NCBI GenBank assembly: GCA_030625925.1
Contig: DAOUPY010000102.1
Span: 1 to 6,100, forward strand
DNA: 6,100 nt
DNA from: Fusobacteriaceae bacterium
GTDB lineage: Bacteria; Fusobacteriota; Fusobacteriia; Fusobacteriales; Fusobacteriaceae
Direction: 5' to 3'
Shown here: in pieces, positions 1 through 5,173 of the stretch
Position numbering within the stretch: the first letter of the stretch is position 1
Layout: each line of letters opens with the position of its first letter
The notes under the pieces: model-generated
Seen by the model: only the letters and a program-made list of their open reading frames with translations
Told to the model about the DNA's origin: nothing
Database searches by the model: none
Translations under genes and position numbers: made by a program

Positions 1-1456
1 ATGAATTACGTAAAGTTTCTTCCCACCTGTCGTATTCATCTACCTTAAATTTTTCAAAATCAAAATAATTATCTACAGGTTCTAACCCCTTAGAGATTCT
101 AATGTTATTTATAAAAGTTCGGGTAAATACTGAATTGTCAAAAACTCCATGGATATAGGTAGCAAAAATATTATCTTTTAAAACTCCTAAGTTTGGTTTG
201 TTTTTAAAAATAGAAGTTTCCTTTGACTGGGTAACCCCCTGATGGATCTCATATCCGGAAACACTACAATTGTTACATCCCTTCAAAAGTCCTATATTAT
301 GGGTGATTTTTTCAGTGGTTTGGAATGTCTGTTTTTCTTTTTCCATGGTAGTTGTAATATCTAAAAGTCCTAATCCTTTGATGACTTTATCTGTGGATTC
401 AATCATATATGGATCCAAAATTTCCTGACCTAAGATCTGGTAACCGCCGCAAATTCCAACGATGATCTTGCCTTTTTTACTCTGTTCAATGATAGTTTTG
501 TCTATACCTAATTCTTTTAATTTAATGAGGTCTTGGATGGTATTTTTACTTCCAGGGATGATGATTATGTCAGCCTCACAAATCTCAGATTTTGAGAGGG
601 TAAAGTTAAGGCTGACATCTTTGTAGTATGAAAGGGCATCAAAGTCTGTATAATTTGACATCTTATCCAGTCTGATTACTGCAATATTCAGGTCATTTTT
701 TTCTTGTTTTTCCCCAAATTTTTTGGTAAGGATATCCTCTTCCTCGATATTTAAAGGTACCCATGGGATAACTCCTAAAACAGGTATATCTATCCCTGCT
801 TTTAGGAGTCTATCAGTAAGATCTGTTATTCCTGGTATAAGAAGATCTATATCACCCCTAAATTTATTGATGATCAACCCTTTTATCCTTTTTCTATCCT
901 TTTCATCCAACATTGTGAGGGTACCGTAAAGAGAAGCAAAAACTCCTCCCCTTTCGATATCTCCCACAAGGATAACAGGAGAATCTATTAACTCTGCCAT
1001 ACCCATGTTGACTAAGTCTACATCTCTAAGGTTCATTTCGGCAGGGGAACCGCCACCCTCTAAAATTCCTATATCGTAATTAGTTTCAATGATCTTATAG
1101 TTTTTTAAAGCAATGGACTTAAAAAAATCTGTGTTTTTAAAATATTCTTTGGCATCCATATTTTTATGAGGAATACCCTCGATAATAATCTGTGAATCGT
1201 TGTCGGAATTTGGTTTCATCAAAATAGGATTCATATATGCACGGGGGGGGATGTTACATGCCTCTGCTTGTACAACTTGAGCTCGTCCCATCTCTAATCC
1301 ATCTCTGTCAATATATGAGTTGAGAGCCATATTTTGAGATTTATAGGGAGCTACTTTATTTCCATCTTTATAAAAAATCCTAGCTAAACCAGCTACGATC
1401 ACACTTTTGCCTGTAGAAGATCCAGTTCCTTGAATCATAATTTTTTTATGTCTCAT
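1..1456 (-). CDS. cobQ: Adenosylcobyric acid synthase (glutamine-hydrolysing), 3' end cut by window edge
   Basis: This cytoplasmic enzyme makes adenosylcobyric acid by ATP-dependent amidation of four side-chain carboxylates of adenosylcobyrinate a,c-diamide, using glutamine as ammonia donor. The anaerobic-pathway name is cbiP. I translated the minus strand from the ATG at 1454-1456; 485 codons stay open to the edge. A P-loop GTGSSTGKS lies at residues 10-18 and the synthetase motif EGGGSPAE at 133-140 (family form is usually EGAGSPAE). The C-terminal class I amidotransferase domain has the nucleophile in GICGGYQ (Cys336) and the catalytic histidine in YIHGVFDN (His436). The last visible residues, EYDRWEETLRNS, resemble the usual family C-terminus, so very little is missing. 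AGAAGGAG sits 7 bases before the start. It is the second gene after the B12 riboswitch, behind btuF. An 8-base C run encodes part of residues 70-72. The identification is secure; the choice between the names cobQ and cbiP is only convention. Confidence 0.96.
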   Translation of the reverse strand, partial: MRHKKIMIQGTGSSTGKSVIVAGLARIFYKDGNKVAPYKSQNMALNSYIDRDGLEMGRAQVVQAEACNIPPRAYMNPILMKPNSDNDSQIIIEGIPHKNMDAKEYFKNTDFFKSIALKNYKIIETNYDIGILEGGGSPAEMNLRDVDLVNMGMAELIDSPVILVGDIERGGVFASLYGTLTMLDEKDRKRIKGLIINKFRGDIDLLIPGITDLTDRLLKAGIDIPVLGVIPWVPLNIEEEDILTKKFGEKQEKNDLNIAVIRLDKMSNYTDFDALSYYKDVSLNFTLSKSEICEADIIIIPGSKNTIQDLIKLKELGIDKTIIEQSKKGKIIVGICGGYQILGQEILDPYMIESTDKVIKGLGLLDITTTMEKEKQTFQTTEKITHNIGLLKGCNNCSVSGYEIHQGVTQSKETSIFKNKPNLGVLKDNIFATYIHGVFDNSVFTRTFINNIRISKGLEPVDNYFDFEKFKVDEYDRWEETLRNS

Positions 1457-1529
1457 TGTTTTTCTCCTTCTCGCCTCTGCGAAACTATAGGGTAAGTCAT
1501 GAATGACCCCTCCGTAAATTCAATTTTTT
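1457..1529 (-). promoter_or_regulatory. Structured btuF-cobQ intercistronic linker with possible leader ORF
   Basis: These 73 bases are visibly richer in G+C than their flanks. On the transcribed strand, a stem at 1469-1484 pairs UUUCGC with GCGAGA (one U-G pair) around the loop AGAG, and its 3' arm covers the first bases of the cobQ Shine-Dalgarno site (1464-1471). A second, weaker fold pairs GGGU with ACCC (1490-1493 with 1506-1509) and overlaps another Shine-Dalgarno-like GGAGGGG (1507-1513). That site lies 6 bases before an ATG at 1500, which opens a 15-codon frame, MTYPIVSQRREGEKQ, whose TGA (1453-1455) overlaps the cobQ ATG as ATGA. The layout suits translational coupling of cobQ. It could equally be a dispersed intergenic repeat. 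I see no promoter or terminator here. Confidence 0.35.
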
Positions 1530-2675
1530 TTAATATTTGTTTTTTAATTTTTTTGCTGATTCAGGGTGAAATATTTTTACCATCTCATAGATCCCCTCTG
1601 TAAGTGCACGGGGACCGGGAAGATTAAAGATACTGTCATCATTGATAATATAATATTTTTTATTTTTAATAGCAGTTAAAAAAGAGTAATTTTCCTCCAT
1701 TAACATATTATCGATACTTCTTTGACTCCCAAAAATAATATCTGGGTTATTTAGGATTAACTCCTCTAGGGAGTATCTCCATCCATTTTTTTCTTTGGCT
1801 ATATTCTCTCCACCGGCTAATTCCACAAGGGAGTTAATAAAAGTATCTCCCCCTGGGGTAATATCAGTTTTACCGCTGCCTAAAACATAATAAATCCTGG
1901 GGATTTCTTGATCCCTCAATATATATTTGGTATAGTTGACCTTATCTTTTAAGGAGGCATTTAATCCCCGAGCTTCTAGGTGTCTGCCGAGGAGAATCCC
2001 TAAATCTACGATACTCTTATGAATCTCTGGTATATTTGCAGGGGTATGATATTTAGTTATTTCAATTCCCAAGGAATTTAGAGTGGTCATCAATTTTTCC
2101 CTGAAATGAGTCTCTGCGATAACCATGTCTGGATCTTTATCCAGCATGATCTCTAAATTTGGTTCAAACATAGTTCCTACAACATCTATATTTTCCACTT
2201 CCTTTGGATATGCAGCAAAAGATGTCCTGCCTACCAGGATGTCCTCTCCTCCTAGAGCAAATATCTTTTCTGTAATACCAGGAGAAAGGGAGATGACCCT
2301 TTTAGGCGGGTTATTTGGATTTTTAGTTTCAATAGATCTAACGATCTTATTATTTTCTAAATGAGCTCCACTTAATTCTAAAATAACTTCTAATGGAAGG
2401 TAATCTTTTCCCTGGGATACAAATGGCTCAGACAGATATGTATATTCTCTGTGTGAGGTGATAATCTTGCCGCCTTTGAGAGAATATTTTCCAATATCTG
2501 TATTTAAAATAAATGTATTTTTGGATTTATTTAGATCTATTCCTATTTTGTGGAATGAATTTATACTCATGAATAGAGAGCCGTTTTTACTCTGAGTATC
2601 CAATCCACTGATATTTATATAGTTCATAGAATAAGAACTTATAAATAGGAGGAAATAGATGATTAGTTTAGACAT
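1530..2675 (-). CDS. btuF: Periplasmic vitamin B12-binding protein (BtuF-like) with extra N-terminal domain
   Basis: This is the substrate-binding component of a cobalamin/corrinoid ABC importer (class III binding fold); it would deliver B12 to BtuCD, which is not in the window. Residues 1-16 form a short signal peptide (one Lys, then a hydrophobic stretch) with no lipobox; the whole protein lacks cysteine. Residues about 25-112 resemble a copper-amine-oxidase-N-type beta domain, with a YLPLEVILELSGA stretch at 92-104. The BtuF fold begins at about 125: RVISLSPGITEKIFALGG (126-143), VGTMFEPNLEIM (166-177), GGDTFINSLVELAGGENIA (275-293), SLEELILNNPDIIF (302-315), and LPGPRALTEGIYEMV near the end (352-366). 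At 381 residues it is about 100 longer than typical BtuF because of the added domain. AAGGGG lies 8 bases before the ATG. It is the first gene after the cobalamin riboswitch, with cobQ downstream. A related haem or siderophore binder is possible from sequence alone, but the riboswitch and cobQ make a corrinoid the best call. Confidence 0.9.
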   Translation of the reverse strand: MSKLIIYFLLFISSYSMNYINISGLDTQSKNGSLFMSINSFHKIGIDLNKSKNTFILNTDIGKYSLKGGKIITSHREYTYLSEPFVSQGKDYLPLEVILELSGAHLENNKIVRSIETKNPNNPPKRVISLSPGITEKIFALGGEDILVGRTSFAAYPKEVENIDVVGTMFEPNLEIMLDKDPDMVIAETHFREKLMTTLNSLGIEITKYHTPANIPEIHKSIVDLGILLGRHLEARGLNASLKDKVNYTKYILRDQEIPRIYYVLGSGKTDITPGGDTFINSLVELAGGENIAKEKNGWRYSLEELILNNPDIIFGSQRSIDNMLMEENYSFLTAIKNKKYYIINDDSIFNLPGPRALTEGIYEMVKIFHPESAKKLKNKY

Positions 2676-2706
2676 ATGTTTAACCCCTTATGATATTTTA
2701 TAGAAT

Positions 2707-2731
2707 AAAAAAAGTACCCTTTTGAGGTACT
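2707..2731 (-). terminator. Intrinsic terminator in the btuF leader (riboswitch expression platform)
   Basis: On the minus strand AGUACCU pairs with GGGUACU (7 pairs, the last a U-G) around the loop CAAAA, and a run of U follows directly (seven A on the plus strand, 2707-2713, the innermost also closing the stem). It lies between the cobalamin aptamer and btuF, so it is most simply read as the off-switch formed when B12 is bound. Confidence 0.8.
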
Positions 2732-2735
2732 GAAA

Positions 2736-2757
2736 AACTTTTTACATAGTAAAAGTT
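2736..2757 (-). other. AT-rich hairpin just before the leader terminator
   Basis: On the minus strand AACUUUUAC folds back on GUAAAAAGUU, giving about nine pairs with one bulged A and a three-base loop. It ends five bases before the terminator stem. It may help termination or take part in an alternative antiterminator fold; the sequence alone does not decide. Confidence 0.5.
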
Positions 2758-2760
2758 ATC

Positions 2761-2940
2761 TCCTTGTCCTCGCAAGAAAAATAAAAACACATTAGGCAGG
2801 TCTCCTGACTCAAGCTTTGACTTACTCCTACTCCTTCCCAGAAAAATCTAGTGGATCATGTAGTTTCATAGCTTTTACAGTGGCGGGACCGTATGGGGGT
2901 TTAACCCATTTCCCTTTTAATCAAAATGAACCTATAGTGG
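2761..2940 (-). promoter_or_regulatory. Cobalamin (B12) riboswitch controlling btuF-cobQ
   Basis: Reading the minus strand, the hallmark B12 box AGTCAGGAGACCTGCCT lies at about 2793-2809. Upstream are AAAAGGGAA (near 2911-2919), a small stem AUGGG/CCCAU (2893-2909), and the conserved GGTCCCGCCACTGTAA at about 2874-2889. UAGGU near 2935 can pair with GCCUA beside the B12 box, closing the core, and AAGCU (2870-2874) pairs with AGCUU (2812-2816) as a P7-like stem. A six-pair hairpin with loop CGAGGA follows at 2761-2778, where the P13 kissing-loop stem is expected. With the terminator at 2707-2731, this is a transcription-terminating design: bound cobalamin should prevent read-through into the uptake and synthesis genes. 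Family assignment is firm; the exact 5' boundary and aptamer subclass (adenosyl- or hydroxocobalamin) are not settled. Confidence 0.95.
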
Positions 2941-2954
2941 ATATAATTTTCTAT

Positions 2955-2983
2955 ATTCTATCATTTTTTGAAAAAAATCACCA
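2955..2983 (-). promoter_or_regulatory. Candidate sigma-70-type promoter for the btuF operon
   Basis: On the minus strand TAGAAT (2955-2960) matches the -10 consensus at five of six bases, with a poor -35, TGGTGA (2978-2983), 17 bases upstream. It would start transcription near 2947, just before the riboswitch, which is where a promoter is required. Overlapping A+T-rich alternatives exist. Confidence 0.35.
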
Positions 2984-3069
2984 CTTAAAAATTTAATAGG
3001 ATAGTTGAGAGTGTTTTGGAGGAAAGAAGAAATAAAAAGAGAGAAACAGAAGTTAAAAAAACATTAAAT

Positions 3070-3098
3070 TTCCAAAGGTGAGAAAAATAAAGTATAAT
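3070..3098 (+). promoter_or_regulatory. Candidate promoter for the HD-GYP gene
   Basis: A perfect -10, TATAAT, stands at 3093-3098. The best -35 at 17-base spacing is TTCCAA (3070-3075), a weak match. The predicted start near 3105 would leave a leader of about 46 bases before the GTG start. The 3001-3092 stretch between the divergent promoters is purine-rich on the plus strand and shows no convincing gene. Confidence 0.45.
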
Positions 3099-3150
3099 TA
3101 AGTTAGAATATTTTAATAAATAATTGAGTGAATAAAAAAAGGAGAGTTTT

Positions 3151-3963
3151 GTGAAGTATGAATCTAAAAGTTTACTAAAAATTGTAATGTTATATATGTT
3201 GTTTGGATTTTTTTGGATTTTTTTTTCAAGTAAGATCATTCATCTAATAACTCAAGACCTGTCTATCTATATTATTCTAGAAAGGTATAAAAGTTACTTC
3301 TATATTGTTTTAACATCGTTTTTACTGTTTAAGATGATTAAAAGCAGTTATTTTAAGATGGAAAAAACAAATAGAAAATTTCAACAGGATATTGTCCAGT
3401 CGTTTATAACTGCCTTGGAATTTCATGATAAATATACAAAGGGACATTCTGAAGCAGTGGCTTCCTATAGTACGGAAATAGGTGAAGCCTTAGGTTTAAA
3501 AAGTAAAGATTTAGATGACTTGTATTGGGCTGCAACAATGCATGATATCGGGAAGATCATTGTGCCTATTGAAATATTAAATAAAGCAGAGAAATTAACC
3601 GATGCAGAATATAAAATCATTAAAAAACATTCTAAAATTGGGTATGAGATAGTCTCTAAAAATGACAGTTTGAAAAAAGTTTCTAAATATATCCTGCATC
3701 ATCATGAACGTTGGGATGGGATGGGTTATCCAGAGGGACTAAAGGGAGATCGAATCCCGTTGATATCCCAGATTATATCTGTAGCCGATTCCTGGCATGC
3801 TATGACATCTAAAAGATCCTATAAAGATCAGTTGACCTGTGAAGAGGCAATTGAGGAACTCATAAAAAATAAAGGCACACAGTTTGCCCCTGAAATTATA
3901 GATACATTCATCGATGTATATAATTCAAGGGAAGATGCCTTTATGTTTGAAAAATCATATTAA
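3151..3963 (+). CDS. Membrane-anchored HD-GYP domain protein, probable cyclic-di-GMP phosphodiesterase
   Basis: HD-GYP proteins typically hydrolyse cyclic di-GMP (some act on related dinucleotides) and so lower this second messenger. The start is GTG at 3151, fixed by AAAGGAG six bases upstream; the nearby ATG at 3158 is out of frame. Residues about 8-27 and 47-65 are two membrane segments. Their FGFFWIFFSS...YKSYFYIVLTSFLLF pattern matches a two-helix anchor commonly found before GGDEF, PAS and HD-GYP domains. The catalytic domain (about 78-255) looks intact: His99 (KGHSE), HD at 131-132 (MHDIGK), His160, His183-185 with HHERWDGMGYP (184-194), and VADSWHAMTSKRSY (211-224). At 270 residues it has only a short link and no PAS, GAF or receiver domain, so what it senses is unknown. 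It is transcribed divergently from the B12 operon, with no visible functional link. Two nearly repeated T tracts fall within the first membrane helix. Confidence 0.92.
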   Translation: MKYESKSLLKIVMLYMLFGFFWIFFSSKIIHLITQDLSIYIILERYKSYFYIVLTSFLLFKMIKSSYFKMEKTNRKFQQDIVQSFITALEFHDKYTKGHSEAVASYSTEIGEALGLKSKDLDDLYWAATMHDIGKIIVPIEILNKAEKLTDAEYKIIKKHSKIGYEIVSKNDSLKKVSKYILHHHERWDGMGYPEGLKGDRIPLISQIISVADSWHAMTSKRSYKDQLTCEEAIEELIKNKGTQFAPEIIDTFIDVYNSREDAFMFEKSY

Positions 3964-4043
3964 AATTTTTCCCCTCCTAAATATAAAAATGACAGTTCTC
4001 CAGTATCTATTAATTGCTTTTACTATTATCTCTATAATTATGG

Positions 4044-4049
4044 TATAAT
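4044..4049 (+). promoter_or_regulatory. Candidate extended -10 promoter for the YeiH-like gene
   Basis: TGGTATAAT (4041-4049) is a perfect extended -10 (TG, one base, TATAAT). No good -35 is present at 16-18 bases upstream, as is often true of extended -10 promoters. A second TATAAT lies at 4033-4038. Transcription would start near 4056, about 28 bases before the coding region. It implies expression separate from the HD-GYP gene, although no terminator is visible between them. Confidence 0.5.
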
Positions 4050-4071
4050 ACTAGTTGTTAAAAAATAGAAT

Positions 4072-4077
4072 GAGGAG
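4072..4077 (+). promoter_or_regulatory. Ribosome binding site that decides between three consecutive ATG codons
   Basis: GAGGAG directly abuts the first of three ATG codons (4078, 4081, 4084). Spacing is 0, 3 and 6 bases respectively, so only the third ATG has normal spacing, and 4084 is the preferred start. Confidence 0.65.
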
Positions 4078-4083
4078 ATGATG

Positions 4084-5094
4084 ATGGTAAAAAAGAATGG
4101 GTTAGGTCTTGGCTTAACTGCAGTTTTACTCGTTGTGACTATATGGATATCTAATAAATTTGGATGGAATGAAATAAATACAGCATTGATATTGGGAATA
4201 GTTGTAGGAAATGTATTCTTAGGAGAAAAAGCATACAAGTTTTATCCTGGATTTAATTTTGCCAACAAAAAAATATTGCCTATAGCGATTACATGTTTAG
4301 GAGTAAAGGTGAATTATATAATCCTTATGGAGTTAGGAGTAAAAATTATAGGCTTTGTGTTTTTAATGGTTGTGATGTTGCTGCTGACAGGGAAATATAT
4401 AGCCAAATTTATGGGTGAAAAAGAAGAGTTTGGGTTAATACTGGGATCTGGAGGAGTAGCAAGTATAGCTGGATCTTCAGAGGTGCTGGGGCAGCCAGAG
4501 GAAGAATTTGCCATGGCTATCATCGCCATGAATATTTTAGGGTTGACAGCCATGGTAATCATGCCTGGTATATTAAGAATTTTAGGTTTTGATTCTACTC
4601 AGTCTGCTTTATATATAGGTGGGACTTTGAGTTCCTTTATCCATATAATACCTGCTGCTTACAGTATTGGAGCAGAATCTTTGGGGTTGGCACTCCTAAT
4701 AAAAACAGGTAAATTATTATTTTTCCCCTTGGTTTTAATCTATATGGCTGGAACGAAAAATAAAAAATCTATAGACGGGAAAAAAATGGATACAAAAAAA
4801 ATAAAACTGCCTTTTTTTGTGAAGGGATTCATGATTGTGGGGCTTATTTTTACAACCTTACAATATGGAGTAGAGAAAATAGATCTAGAATGGTATATAG
4901 GTGGAGTTAGATATTTGAAACTTATATTCAGCTATACTTTTAAATATTTGCTGATGTTTGCACTTATTGGAATAGGTGGAAAGATAAATATAAGGACTTT
5001 ATTGGTTAATGGGAAAAGGTTGATCATATATTCACTGGTGCTTATGTTGGTACAGTTGGCCTTAGGAGCAGGAATAGTAAAGATATTTTATTAG
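4084..5094 (+). CDS. YeiH/UPF0324-family membrane protein (putative sulfate exporter family), divergent
   Basis: This is a polytopic inner-membrane protein of the family often annotated as putative sulfate exporter; the substrate is not firmly established for most members. By eye there are about nine or ten hydrophobic segments. Counting from the ATG at 4078, family-like parts are GIVVGNVFLGE (40-50), the segment from KKILPIAITCLGVKVNY (64-80), a glycine-rich turn GSGGVASIAGSSE (123-135), MNILGLTAMVIMPGIL (151-166), and a C-terminal ALIGIGGKINIRTLL (295-309). A basic loop rich in Lys lies at about 226-244, in the middle of the protein. Typical YeiH proteins carry GxSICGASA at the glycine-rich turn; here the Cys and the second Gly-Ala are replaced, so function may differ. 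Length (336 from the preferred start 4084, 338 from 4078) is normal. It has its own extended -10 promoter; rluD follows after 79 bases. Family membership is likely, the substrate unknown. Confidence 0.8.
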   Translation: MVKKNGLGLGLTAVLLVVTIWISNKFGWNEINTALILGIVVGNVFLGEKAYKFYPGFNFANKKILPIAITCLGVKVNYIILMELGVKIIGFVFLMVVMLLLTGKYIAKFMGEKEEFGLILGSGGVASIAGSSEVLGQPEEEFAMAIIAMNILGLTAMVIMPGILRILGFDSTQSALYIGGTLSSFIHIIPAAYSIGAESLGLALLIKTGKLLFFPLVLIYMAGTKNKKSIDGKKMDTKKIKLPFFVKGFMIVGLIFTTLQYGVEKIDLEWYIGGVRYLKLIFSYTFKYLLMFALIGIGGKINIRTLLVNGKRLIIYSLVLMLVQLALGAGIVKIFY

Positions 5095-5173
5095 GCAAAA
5101 TTAAAATAAAAAATTAATTATAAAAAAGAACTATGAGATTAGTGATAAACAAATTAGAAGGAGAATATAAACT

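Noticed and set aside
723..929. 68-codon plus-strand frame inside cobQ
   Set aside because: It lies entirely antisense to well-conserved cobQ coding sequence and has no convincing ribosome site.
2125..2364. 79-codon plus-strand frame inside btuF
   Set aside because: Antisense to conserved BtuF motifs, with composition typical of a shadow frame.
2963..2978. ATTTTTT-G-AAAAAAAT inverted repeat as a terminator or operator
   Set aside because: A pure A-T stem with a one-base centre cannot form a stable hairpin, and such runs are expected in an AT-rich promoter spacer.
3011..3082. Plus-strand GTG frame of 23 codons in the divergent intergenic region
   Set aside because: Lysine- and glutamate-rich product of a purine-rich stretch, upstream of the likely -10, with no clear ribosome site.
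2985..3239. 84-codon hydrophobic frame on the minus strand opposite the intergenic region and the start of the HD-GYP gene
   Set aside because: It arises from a purine-rich plus strand and from the antisense of a membrane helix, overlaps the real GTG start and promoter of the HD-GYP gene, and resembles no family I know.
3964..4043. Possible terminator after the HD-GYP gene
   Set aside because: I searched for a GC-containing stem followed by T and found none; pyrimidine-rich patches there do not pair.
4038..4562. Two minus-strand frames (66 and 82 codons) opposite the YeiH-like gene
   Set aside because: Both mirror the membrane helices of the real gene and have no promoter or recognisable domain.
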